Shown piece by piece: positions 56,235 through 64,000 of a DNA stretch of 64,000 nucleotides. The translations under genes and the position numbers were made by a program. The notes below the pieces were generated by a model. It worked only from the letters and a program-made list of their open reading frames with translations. It did not search any database and was not told the DNA's origin. The DNA comes from Pseudoalteromonas luteoviolacea. Lineage in GTDB: Bacteria; Pseudomonadota; Gammaproteobacteria; Enterobacterales; Alteromonadaceae. The first letter of the stretch is position 1. Every line of letters begins with the position of its first letter. The DNA lies in contig NZ_JAKFZS010000012.1 in assembly GCF_021654285.1 (NCBI RefSeq), positions 62,001-126,000 on the forward strand, given 5' to 3'.

Positions 56235-57439
56235 GCGTAGCCACACTGCGACCAGAACAAGTTGTGATACTGGGCTCAAGCGGTTCTATTGGTACCTCGA
56301 CGCTAGATGTTATTGGTCGCAATCAATCGAGATACAGTGTATTTGCTTTGGTCGCAGGAAAAAACGTTGATGTTGTATATCAACAAATCGTAACGCATAG
56401 CCCGAGATATGTTGTGATGAACGATGAGGCGGCCGCACAGTCGCTCAGAGCACGTTTAAGCGGATTTAAGACAGAAGTGCTCTGTGGCACTCAAGCTATG
56501 TGTGACGTAGCCTCACATGATGACGTAGATATTGTAATGTCAGCTATCGTAGGTGCCGCAGGTCTCTTGCCAACGCTTTCGGCAGTGGAAGCAGGTAAAA
56601 AAGTCCTGCTTGCTAACAAAGAGTCTTTGGTCATGTCTGGTAAATTATTCATGGACAAGGTTAAAAAGCATGGTGCAACTTTACTACCCATCGACAGTGA
56701 ACATAACGCGATTTTCCAGTGCATGCCTCGCGAGATGCAACAAGGGACCACGACAGATTTTTCTCCTCTAGGTATTCACAAAATACTGCTAACAGGCTCA
56801 GGTGGCCCGTTCCTTAAACGTGATATCAATACCTTATCTCAAGTTAGTGTCGCCGAAGCTGTCGCACATCCAAATTGGTCAATGGGCCAGAAGATCTCCG
56901 TTGACTCTGCAACAATGATGAACAAAGGGCTTGAATTTATAGAAGCCAAATGGCTGTTTGACTGTCAACCTGATGACATAGAAGTCGTCATTCATCCCCA
57001 GAGCATGATCCACTCTATGGTTCAATACCAAGATGGCTCTGTGATCGCGCAAATGGGGCAACCAGATATGCGAACCCCCATCGCGTATGGCTTGGCTTAC
57101 CCTGAGCGTATTGATGCAGGGGTTCAGCCGCTTGATTTTTCCCGCATGAAAGATTTTACATTCACTGAGCCAGATTTTAATCGTTATCCAAATCTTAAGT
57201 TAGCGATTGAAGCTTGCCGTTTAGGACAAGCTGCGACAACGACGCTCAATGCGGCTAATGAAGTATCCGTTGCTGCGTTCTTACAAGGAAAGGTTGGTTT
57301 TATGGAGATTTATAAAATCAATGAGCAAGTACTAACAGCCAGTGCGTTAGGAGAGCTAACAACATTGGACGAAATCATGGATATGGATCAACAAGCTCGC
57401 CGAGTTGCAAATGAGCTTATAGCAGGGCAGGCACGCTAA
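56231..57439 (+). CDS. dxr: 1-deoxy-D-xylulose 5-phosphate reductoisomerase
   Basis: Dxr makes MEP in the non-mevalonate isoprenoid pathway, feeding UppS substrate supply. The 402-residue product has the NADPH-binding GSSGSIGTSTLD near its start, ANKESLVMSG, PIDSEHNAIFQ and the GLEFIEAKWLF segment. ATG at 56231 overlaps the cdsA stop (ATGA); an in-frame upstream ATG lies inside cdsA. The last base overlaps rseP. Confidence 0.97.
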   Translation: MSVATLRPEQVVILGSSGSIGTSTLDVIGRNQSRYSVFALVAGKNVDVVYQQIVTHSPRYVVMNDEAAAQSLRARLSGFKTEVLCGTQAMCDVASHDDVDIVMSAIVGAAGLLPTLSAVEAGKKVLLANKESLVMSGKLFMDKVKKHGATLLPIDSEHNAIFQCMPREMQQGTTTDFSPLGIHKILLTGSGGPFLKRDINTLSQVSVAEAVAHPNWSMGQKISVDSATMMNKGLEFIEAKWLFDCQPDDIEVVIHPQSMIHSMVQYQDGSVIAQMGQPDMRTPIAYGLAYPERIDAGVQPLDFSRMKDFTFTEPDFNRYPNLKLAIEACRLGQAATTTLNAANEVSVAAFLQGKVGFMEIYKINEQVLTASALGELTTLDEIMDMDQQARRVANELIAGQAR

Positions 57440-58791
57440 TGTTTGACTTTTTCTGGAATCTTGGGTCGTTTGTCGTCGCGTTGAGTATACTTGTCGCGGT
57501 ACATGAATATGGACACTTTTGGGTTGCCAGAAAAGCTGGTGTGAAGGTACTACGCTTCTCTATTGGGTTTGGTAAGCCTCTTTTTACTTGGTATGACAAG
57601 CTTGGTACCGAATATGCGATTTCCGCTGTCCCACTCGGTGGTTATGTCAGAATGCTTGATTCAAGAGTGGATGATGTCTCAGAGCAAGATAGAAACAAAA
57701 CTCTGGATAGTAAATCAGTCTACGCCCGCATGGCAGTTGCAGCTGCTGGACCACTTGCAAATTTTATATTCGCTGTGTTTGCTCTCGCCATCATGTATAT
57801 TGTTGGCGTTCAAAATGTTAAACCAGTTGTTGGCTCTGTAGCGCCTAATTCTATTGCTCATAGTGCAGGAATGCAGTCAGGAGACTTAATAAAGCGCATA
57901 GGTGATGAGGATGTGTCCTCTTGGCAAGAAGTGAACTTTGCCGTGATGTCCGGTTTGGGTGAGCAAAGGCTTGAAATTAAGGTCACTGACGTAAATGGGC
58001 AAATCGCAATTCGCGCGTTAGATGTAGATGGTTGGAAGCTAGACAAACGAGATGTAGCCCCATTAACTTCGATAGGTATTACGCCTTATAGACCTAATAT
58101 CACAACAGAGCTTGCTGTGGTTGCTGAAGACTCAGCAGCATCCCGTGCAGGCGTTAAAGCCGGTGATCTAATCATTTCGTTCAACCAAGAGAAAATCTCA
58201 AGTTGGACACAATTTGTCGAGCTCGTTCAGCAATCACCTAATAAGCAAAGCACTTTAACTGTATTAAGAAATGCTCAAGAAGTGACCTTGAATATAACAC
58301 CAGATGCACGTGAAACTGCTCAGGGAATAGAGATAGGGTATTTAGGGGTTGTGCCGAGGCAGAAAAGTTGGCCTGAAGGGTACATTGAGACTAGACAGTA
58401 TGGTGTATTCGATAGTATCTTGCTTGGCGTTCAGAAAACCTATGCTCTTACCAAATTGAGCTTCGAAATGATTGGCAATCTGATAACAGGGCAAGTCTCT
58501 GTAAAAAATATCAGTGGGCCGGTAGGAATTGCTGTAGGGGCTGGAGATAGTGTTAGTTATGGATTAGTTGCCTTTTTGAGCTTTTTAGCTCTTATTAGCG
58601 TCAACTTGGGGGTTTTCAACCTTTTACCACTGCCCATGTTGGATGGTGGGCATTTGATGTATTACTTAATTGAACTAATTCGAAAAAAACCGGTCTCTGA
58701 AAAGACACAAGAGTTAGGTTATAAGCTGGGAGCCATGATGCTGTTAGCATTGACCTGTTTTGCATTGTTTAATGATGTATCGAGGCTCTAG
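57439..58791 (+). CDS. rseP: Site-2 intramembrane protease RseP
   Basis: RseP cuts RseA within the membrane to release sigma-E under envelope stress. The 450-residue product has the zinc motif H22-E23-x-x-H26 (VHEYGHFWVARKAGV), two periplasmic PDZ domains (about residues 115-290), and the C-terminal LPMLDGGHL motif. The ATG overlaps the dxr stop (TAATG). Confidence 0.96.
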   Translation: MFDFFWNLGSFVVALSILVAVHEYGHFWVARKAGVKVLRFSIGFGKPLFTWYDKLGTEYAISAVPLGGYVRMLDSRVDDVSEQDRNKTLDSKSVYARMAVAAAGPLANFIFAVFALAIMYIVGVQNVKPVVGSVAPNSIAHSAGMQSGDLIKRIGDEDVSSWQEVNFAVMSGLGEQRLEIKVTDVNGQIAIRALDVDGWKLDKRDVAPLTSIGITPYRPNITTELAVVAEDSAASRAGVKAGDLIISFNQEKISSWTQFVELVQQSPNKQSTLTVLRNAQEVTLNITPDARETAQGIEIGYLGVVPRQKSWPEGYIETRQYGVFDSILLGVQKTYALTKLSFEMIGNLITGQVSVKNISGPVGIAVGAGDSVSYGLVAFLSFLALISVNLGVFNLLPLPMLDGGHLMYYLIELIRKKPVSEKTQELGYKLGAMMLLALTCFALFNDVSRL

Positions 58792-58863
58792 GCTCTTAAA
58801 ATAAGGGTGATAGCGCACGTGGCGCTTTGTTCGCCGTAAGCTGTAAAGGATAAAGATAAAAAA

Positions 58864-61335
58864 ATGCCTATAAAAAAACATTTAGCTGTAACGAGTTTAC
58901 TTGGCGCTAGTTTTGCCGCTTTAGGGCAAAACTCCTTTATCGTAGAAGATTTAAAAGTTGAAGGGTTACAACGTGTTGCACTAGGTGCAGCCTTAACTCA
59001 TATTCCAATTAACGTTGGCGATGAAGTTGATAACTACACGGTCTCTAAAACCATCAAGGCATTATTCTCGTCAGGTCATTTTGACGATATTTCTGCCTAC
59101 AGAGATGGCAATCAGATTGTTTTTAAAGTAAAAGAACGTGCCACGATTGCTTCAATTGAGTTTGATGGCAATAAAGATATTAAAGATGAGCAATTACAAG
59201 AAAGCTTAGATGGCAAAGACATTCGAACTGGCGAAACGCTGGATAGAACGGTCATTGATGGTGTTGAAAAGGGACTTATCGAGTTCTTTCACAGTATCGG
59301 TAAATATAATGCCAAAATTGAAGTGAGTATTGTTGAGTTACCGCGTAACCGAGTAAAGCTCAAATTTGACTTTGATGAAGGCGACGCAGCTTCTGTTCGA
59401 CAGATTAACCTCGTTGGTAATGAGTTATTTTCTGATGAGCAATTATTGCGTCTAGTTGAGTCTCAGCAAGATTTGCCTTGGTGGAAGTTCTTATCGAGTG
59501 ACCGTTATCAAAAGCAAACAATTGAAGGTGATTTAGAGAAAATCCGAAGTTATTACCTGGATAGAGGTTATTTACGATTTAACATCGATTCGACGCAGGT
59601 GTCTGTGAGCCCTGAGCGTGAATCGGTTTATGTTACTGCAAATATCTCGGAAGGTGAAAAATACACAGTTAAAGGGTTTGACTTCATCGGTGATTTACTT
59701 GGCCGCGAAGAGTTAATTAGAAGTGTGATCCCTTTGAAGTCAGGTGAGCTATACAACGGTTCACTCGTGACGTCATCCGAAGAGTTTATCAAAAGTTATT
59801 TAGCACGTTTTGGTTATGCGAATGCTGAAGTCCGTACCATTCCTGACATAGACGACGAGAATAAAGAAGTACAATTAACACTTTCTGTTGATCCTGGCCA
59901 ACGTGTTTATGTGCGCCGTATTTTAGTTAACGGAAACCAAAGTACTGCAGATCATGTTGTTCGAAGAGAAATGACTCAGTTAGAAGGTGCTTGGTTGTCA
60001 AACCAAAGCCTTGAGCGCTCTAAGCTGCAAATTCAACGTTTACCATATATGGAATCTGTTGATTTTGAAGTGAAGCCAATCCCAGGTGTAGACGATCAGG
60101 TTGACGTAGATTTTAACGTTAAAGAGCAACCAGCAGGCAGTTTCCAAGCCGGTGTTGCATATGGCTCTTATGCTGGTCTGCAATTTAATGTTGGTGTGAG
60201 TGAGTCGAATTTCTTAGGCTCTGGTGACCAAGTTGCATTCAATATCAACACGTCAAAAGCATCAACACGATATAGTGTTTCTTACACAGACCCATATTTT
60301 ACGCCTGATGGTATATCTCAAGGTAGCAGTATCTTCTTCAGTAAGTTCGATGGTTCAGAGATAGGTCTAATTGATTACGATTCTCGAAGCTATGGTATTG
60401 GTACTCATTTTGGTATTCCAATCAACCCAGTTAACCGACTTAACTTCAGCTTCCGTTGGGTTGAAGAAGAATTAGATCGCATCGCCGATTACGAGCAGAC
60501 ACGAGTATTAAGGTTAACTTTCCAAGATCCAGATGATCCGGATGAAGGCTATGACTTTACTAAGTATGAATTGGGTCTTGGCTGGTCTCGCATTACTGTT
60601 AACCGTGGTATGTTCCCAACAGATGGTTCGCGTCAAAATGCGAACTTTACAATTACCACGCCTAACTCTGACTTAAATTACTTTAAGATGAGTTATGATT
60701 CTCGCTTCTATTGGCCTATCAGTAATGATCATCGTTGGGTGTTCTCGACACGTGCTGCGCTTGCATATGGTAACGGGTATGGAGAAGAAAATGGTTTTGA
60801 CCAAGTACTGCCGTTCCAGGAGTTTTACCGTATTACAGAAATGGAGCTAAGAGGCTTCGAAAGAAATACCATTCTACCACTGGCTATTCAGCGTAGACCG
60901 CAGTCTATCATTGGCTCTTCTCTACCTGATGGTACGGAAAGTGGTTCGATTAGTGGCGATCCAGCATTTGACCAGATTATCACTGGCGGTCGAATTGGTG
61001 GTAATGCCAAGGCTGTTTTTGGTGCTGAAATGATTGTACCAACGCCATTTTTAGATGAAGAGAATACGAGTTCAGTGCGTACTAGTTTCTTCGTCGACGC
61101 AGCAAACGTTTGGGATACTGAATTCGACGTAGATCGTTATTCAAACCTACCAGAGTATCAATACAAACAACTTTCAGATTTCTCTGACCCAAGTCGTTTT
61201 AGGGTTTCTACAGGTATGTCTATTCAATGGATATCCCCGATGGGACCAATGTTAATTAGTTTTGCGTATCCGCTGAAAAAAGAAGATGACGATGATACTA
61301 AGAACATCAGCTTCAACATCAGTAATACATTCTAA
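58864..61335 (+). CDS. bamA: Outer-membrane protein assembly factor BamA
   Basis: BamA inserts beta-barrel proteins into the outer membrane. The 823-residue product has a signal peptide ending near AALGQ, five POTRA domains (about residues 24-425), and a 16-strand barrel with the LRGFERNTI loop-6 motif and a terminal Phe (SFNISNTF). skp follows after 10 nt, as is usual. Confidence 0.97.
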   Translation: MPIKKHLAVTSLLGASFAALGQNSFIVEDLKVEGLQRVALGAALTHIPINVGDEVDNYTVSKTIKALFSSGHFDDISAYRDGNQIVFKVKERATIASIEFDGNKDIKDEQLQESLDGKDIRTGETLDRTVIDGVEKGLIEFFHSIGKYNAKIEVSIVELPRNRVKLKFDFDEGDAASVRQINLVGNELFSDEQLLRLVESQQDLPWWKFLSSDRYQKQTIEGDLEKIRSYYLDRGYLRFNIDSTQVSVSPERESVYVTANISEGEKYTVKGFDFIGDLLGREELIRSVIPLKSGELYNGSLVTSSEEFIKSYLARFGYANAEVRTIPDIDDENKEVQLTLSVDPGQRVYVRRILVNGNQSTADHVVRREMTQLEGAWLSNQSLERSKLQIQRLPYMESVDFEVKPIPGVDDQVDVDFNVKEQPAGSFQAGVAYGSYAGLQFNVGVSESNFLGSGDQVAFNINTSKASTRYSVSYTDPYFTPDGISQGSSIFFSKFDGSEIGLIDYDSRSYGIGTHFGIPINPVNRLNFSFRWVEEELDRIADYEQTRVLRLTFQDPDDPDEGYDFTKYELGLGWSRITVNRGMFPTDGSRQNANFTITTPNSDLNYFKMSYDSRFYWPISNDHRWVFSTRAALAYGNGYGEENGFDQVLPFQEFYRITEMELRGFERNTILPLAIQRRPQSIIGSSLPDGTESGSISGDPAFDQIITGGRIGGNAKAVFGAEMIVPTPFLDEENTSSVRTSFFVDAANVWDTEFDVDRYSNLPEYQYKQLSDFSDPSRFRVSTGMSIQWISPMGPMLISFAYPLKKEDDDDTKNISFNISNTF

Positions 61336-61339
61336 GGAG
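61334..61339 (+). promoter_or_regulatory. Ribosome binding site deciding the skp GTG start
   Basis: AAGGAG overlaps the bamA stop codon and ends 6 nt before GTG at 61346. This supports the GTG over an in-frame ATG at 61286 inside bamA. Confidence 0.7.
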
Positions 61340-61345
61340 TTTATT

Positions 61346-61864
61346 GTGAAAAAGATTTTTAAAACCTCTGCTATGGGTATCTTAGCAGCTTTATTAATGG
61401 GTAACTCTATCAACGCATTTGCACACAAAGTGGGTATCGTTGATATGCAGACTGTTTATTCTCAATTGCCACAAATGGCTAAAATTGAGCAAGCTTTAAA
61501 AAGTGAATTCTCAGAGCGTCGCCAAGAACTTGAAAAACTACAAGGTGACATCCGTTTTGAAGCTGAAAAGTTCAAGCGCGAAAGTGCAACTATGAGCGAA
61601 GAGCAAAAAACGCAATTACGTGAAAAAATTCAAGGTATGCAAAAATCACTTGCTGAAAAAGGTCGTCCACTAGAGCAGGAAATTAAGCAGCGTCAGAATC
61701 AAGAATTAGCAAAAGTACAAAAAATGATCCTAGATGCAATTGAAAATGTTGCCAAAAAAGGAAAGTTTGACGAAGTTAGATTAAAAGAAACGACAATCTA
61801 CTTCAACCCTGATAAAGTTAGCGATCTGTCGGATGATATTGTTGAAGCAGTTAGCAAAAAGTAA
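61346..61864 (+). CDS. skp: Periplasmic chaperone Skp (OmpH)
   Basis: Skp holds unfolded outer-membrane proteins on their way to BamA. The 172-residue product has a signal peptide (MKKIFKTSAMGILAALLMG) cleaved after NAFA, then HKVGIVDMQTVYSQLPQ and two long charged helices forming the tentacles. Start GTG is preceded by AAGGAG. Its last base overlaps the lpxD ATG. Confidence 0.95.
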   Translation: MKKIFKTSAMGILAALLMGNSINAFAHKVGIVDMQTVYSQLPQMAKIEQALKSEFSERRQELEKLQGDIRFEAEKFKRESATMSEEQKTQLREKIQGMQKSLAEKGRPLEQEIKQRQNQELAKVQKMILDAIENVAKKGKFDEVRLKETTIYFNPDKVSDLSDDIVEAVSKK

Positions 61865-62904
61865 TGACTAAACACTATACGTTGTCGCAATTGGCTGAAC
61901 ACTTGGGTGCAACCCTTGAAGGGAACCCTGAACAGCCAATTGTTAACATTGCCACTTTATTAAATGCGAATGACCAAGAAGTCGCTTTTTTGGCAAATAA
62001 AAAATACCGCAGCCAGCTTGAGTCTACTCAAGCTGGCGCTGTTATCTTATCCGCAGAGGATGCGGATTATTTTTCTGGTAACAAATTAGTTTGTGATAAT
62101 CCATATGTTGCATACGCAAAACTTGCACAATATATGGATACAACCCCAGCAGCAGCGAGCTCAGTGCATAGCACCGCCGTGGTTGATGAGAGCGCGTCTT
62201 TAGGTCAAAACGTTAAAGTTGGAGCCAATGCTGTTATCGAGGCCGGCGCAATGATTGGTGACAATGTTGAAATTGGTGCTGGGTGTTTTGTTGGTAAATA
62301 TGCACGCATTGGTGCAGGCACAAAGCTATGGGCTAATGTGACAATTTATCACGAAGTTGAAATTGGTGAGCATTGTTTGTTTCAATCAGGCAGTGTAATC
62401 GGTAGTGATGGCTTCGGTTACGCTAATGAGTCAGGCGAGTGGGTTAAAATTCCACAGATCGGCACTGTGATTATCGGAAATCGAGTTGAAGTAGGCGCTT
62501 GTACGTCTATTGATCGAGGCGCAATAGATAACACCATAATTCATGATAATGTCATTTTAGATAACCAAATTCAAATAGCGCATAATGTTGAAATTGGTTA
62601 CGGCACTGCCATCGCAGGCTGCAGTGTGCTTGCGGGTAGTGTAAAAATTGGAAAGTACTGTCAAATCGGTGGTATGGTGGCAGTAAATGGCCACAATGAA
62701 GTGTGTGACGGCGTTGTTATCACTGGTATGAGCATGGTTACTAAGGGCATTTCAAAGCCAGGTATATACTCATCAGGTATGCCTCACACAACGAATAAAG
62801 AGTGGCGTAAGAATATCGCTCACTTGCGCAATCTCTCTGATTTTAAAGCGCGCATTAAAGCGCTTGAAAATCTTACCGAGCAGTTACAACATACGGATAA
62901 ATAA
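61864..62904 (+). CDS. lpxD: UDP-3-O-acyl-glucosamine N-acyltransferase LpxD
   Basis: LpxD adds the second (N-linked) hydroxyacyl chain in lipid A synthesis. The 346-residue product has an N-terminal uridine-binding domain, a left-handed beta-helix (about residues 105-285) with hexapeptide repeats, and the catalytic His region [11 protein letters not shown]. It ends in a helical tail. The start overlaps the skp stop. Confidence 0.97.
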   Translation: MTKHYTLSQLAEHLGATLEGNPEQPIVNIATLLNANDQEVAFLANKKYRSQLESTQAGAVILSAEDADYFSGNKLVCDNPYVAYAKLAQYMDTTPAAASSVHSTAVVDESASLGQNVKVGANAVIEAGAMIGDNVEIGAGCFVGKYARIGAGTKLWANVTIYHEVEIGEHCLFQSGSVIGSDGFGYANESGEWVKIPQIGTVIIGNRVEVGACTSIDRGAIDNTIIHDNVILDNQIQIAHNVEIGYGTAIAGCSVLAGSVKIGKYCQIGGMVAVNGHNEVCDGVVITGMSMVTKGISKPGIYSSGMPHTTNKEWRKNIAHLRNLSDFKARIKALENLTEQLQHTDK

Positions 62905-62908
62905 AAGG
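62903..62908 (+). promoter_or_regulatory. Ribosome binding site deciding the fabZ TTG start
   Basis: AAAAGG ends 7 nt before TTG at 62916 and overlaps the lpxD stop region. No ATG lies nearby in frame, so TTG is the start. Confidence 0.55.
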
Positions 62909-62915
62909 TACTATT

Positions 62916-63368
62916 TTGGCCAACGAATTAAACAGCTTTGATATTCAAGAGATCTTGAAGTTACTTCCTCATCGTTACCCTATGTTGCTTGTCGATAAAG
63001 TTGTCGATCACAAGCCTGGAGAGTATTTGCATGCAGTGAAGAATGTGACGGCAAATGAGCCTATCTTTACAGGTCATTTTCCAGACCAACCTATTTTTCC
63101 TGGTGTAATGATTTTAGAAGCAATGGCACAGGCGACAGGTTTGCTTGGTTTTAAAACGGTCGAGAATCGCAGTGACAATGAGCTATACTTGTTTGCAGCC
63201 ATTGACAATGCAAGGTTCAAGCAGCCAGTTGTCCCTGGCGATACGATGCATTTACACGTGCAGTTCGTCAAAGAGCGTCGCAATATCTGGAAGTTTTCAG
63301 CTGAAGCGAAAGTAGACGGCAATGTCGTGTGTAGTGCAGAAATAATGTGTGCTAGAAGAGAGTTTTAA
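62916..63368 (+). CDS. fabZ: 3-hydroxyacyl-ACP dehydratase FabZ
   Basis: FabZ dehydrates 3-hydroxyacyl-ACP in fatty acid elongation and competes with LpxA/LpxD for hydroxyacyl-ACP. The 150-residue hot-dog-fold protein has [14 protein letters not shown] and [20 protein letters not shown] with catalytic H54 and E68. Start is TTG. It sits between lpxD and lpxA, as in most gammaproteobacteria. Confidence 0.97.
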   Translation: MANELNSFDIQEILKLLPHRYPMLLVDKVVDHKPGEYLHAVKNVTANEPIFTGHFPDQPIFPGVMILEAMAQATGLLGFKTVENRSDNELYLFAAIDNARFKQPVVPGDTMHLHVQFVKERRNIWKFSAEAKVDGNVVCSAEIMCARREF

Positions 63369-63370
63369 GC

Positions 63371-64000
63371 GTGATCCATCCTACCGCAATTATTGAACCA
63401 GGCGCTAAATTAGGAAATAACGTCTCAGTTGGACCATACAGTTATATCGGTAACGATGTAGTTATCGGGGACGATTGTAAAATTGAATCACATGTTGTTA
63501 TTAAAGGACCAAGTGAAATTGGTTCTGGTAATCACATATTTCAGTTTGCGTCTGTAGGCGAGGCCTGCCAAGATAAAAAGTACAAGGATGAACCAACGAA
63601 GCTCATTATTGGCGACAATAATGTGATCAGAGAGTGTGCGACGATCCACCGTGGTACTATTCAAGATCAAGGCGTTACCATTATTGGTAGTAACAATCTT
63701 TTTATGGCTTACACCCATGTTGCACACGATGCAGTAATTGGTAGCAATGTTATTTTTGCTAACAATGCAAGTGTTGCTGGGCATGTTCATATCGGCGATT
63801 GGGTTATCTTAGCGGGTAACTCAGGCGTACATCAGTTTTGTAAGGTCGGTTCGCATGCTTTTGTAGGCATGTACTCTGGTGTGAACCAAGATGTACCGCC
63901 ATTTGTAACAACTACGGGCACACCTGCGCGTCCTGTTGCAATTAACACCGAAGGTCTGAAGCGTCGTGGTTTTGAGTCTGATGAAATTATGGCAACACGC
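63371..64000 (+). CDS. lpxA: UDP-N-acetylglucosamine acyltransferase LpxA (partial, 3' end beyond window)
   Basis: LpxA performs the first step of lipid A synthesis. The frame is open from GTG at 63371 to the window edge (210 codons), starting [14 protein letters not shown]. It has hexapeptide repeats, the catalytic His in YTHVAHDA and the GGxVxVHQF-like [11 protein letters not shown] segment; the helical C-terminal domain is just beginning. Full-length relatives have about 255-260 residues, so some 50 residues are missing. It starts 2 nt after fabZ. Confidence 0.96.
   Translation, partial: MIHPTAIIEPGAKLGNNVSVGPYSYIGNDVVIGDDCKIESHVVIKGPSEIGSGNHIFQFASVGEACQDKKYKDEPTKLIIGDNNVIRECATIHRGTIQDQGVTIIGSNNLFMAYTHVAHDAVIGSNVIFANNASVAGHVHIGDWVILAGNSGVHQFCKVGSHAFVGMYSGVNQDVPPFVTTTGTPARPVAINTEGLKRRGFESDEIMATR

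Noticed and set aside
61286..61345. Upstream ATG extension of skp
   Set aside because: It lies inside bamA and would bury the signal peptide; AAGGAG places the start at GTG 61346.
1..64000. CRISPR array, tRNA, rRNA, IS element, prophage or defence island
   Set aside because: On reading both strands I saw no spaced repeat arrays, no tRNA-like cloverleaf or CCA-ended gene, no transposase or integrase and no restriction, toxin or phage genes. Computed searches could still find small elements.

Overview
The window is a stretch of gammaproteobacterial chromosome, most like Pseudoalteromonas or a close marine Alteromonadales relative. This rests on gene order and protein character: a polar-flagellum fli/flh cluster under sigma-54 promoters, followed by flhF-flhG-fliA, cheYZAB, parC-parP-cheW and a DUF2802 gene, then a ccm cluster, and later map-glnD-dapD divergent from rpsB-tsf-pyrH-frr. 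The species assignment is inferred; no rRNA or tRNA gene is present to confirm it. Coding density is high, no gene-free stretch exceeds 300 bases, and I saw no insertion sequence, prophage, CRISPR array or clear frameshift.

Layout. (1) 1-27000: motility block on the + strand. It opens with the C-terminal part of the sigma-54 activator FlrC. Next come fliEFGHIJ (basal-body ring, rotor, export ATPase), fliKLMNOPQR-flhB (hook length, switch, export gate), flhA-flhF-flhG-fliA (export gate, polar placement and number, sigma-28), cheYZA, cheB, and parC-parP-cheW-DUF2802 (polar chemotaxis arrays). Candidate sigma-54 promoters with exact GG-N10-GC spacing lie ahead of fliE, fliK and flhA. A strong terminator closes the block at about 26975-27000. 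(2) 27134-31319: a beta-lactamase-fold lipoprotein, then a minus-strand pair that parallels parts of the main apparatus: a free-standing FlhB C-terminal domain (FhlB) and a large FliK-type protein. (3) 31425-39163: ccmABCDEFG-ccmH-ccmI for cytochrome c maturation, ending with mlaA. (4) 39200-46274: accessory genes. These are an unrecognised protein with a ParB-like motif, an OprC-type TonB-dependent copper receptor, an EAL-HDOD protein, the sodium/proline symporter PutP and an unrecognised lipoprotein. (5) 46397-50833, minus strand: map, glnD, dapD. (6) 51124-64000: rpsB, tsf, pyrH, frr, uppS, cdsA, dxr, rseP, bamA, skp, lpxD, fabZ and the start of lpxA, that is translation, UMP synthesis, and envelope lipid, isoprenoid and outer-membrane assembly.

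How it fits together. Region 1 builds, places and steers a polar flagellum: FlhF/FlhG set position and number, FliA hands over to late genes outside the window, and ParC/ParP hold CheA arrays at the pole. Region 3 attaches haem to c-type cytochromes. Region 6 supplies ribosomal proteins, then undecaprenyl phosphate, CDP-diacylglycerol, isoprenoid precursors, BamA with its periplasmic chaperone, and lipid A precursors.

The window is mainly conserved core genome. I found no clear case of a wholly undescribed system. The items most worth follow-up are the FhlB/FliK-like pair with near-matching flanking repeats, the three-fold repeat in the CheA linker, the ParB-motif protein at 39200-40165, the copper-site residues in the TonB receptor, and several RNA and promoter elements around rpsB-tsf-pyrH.
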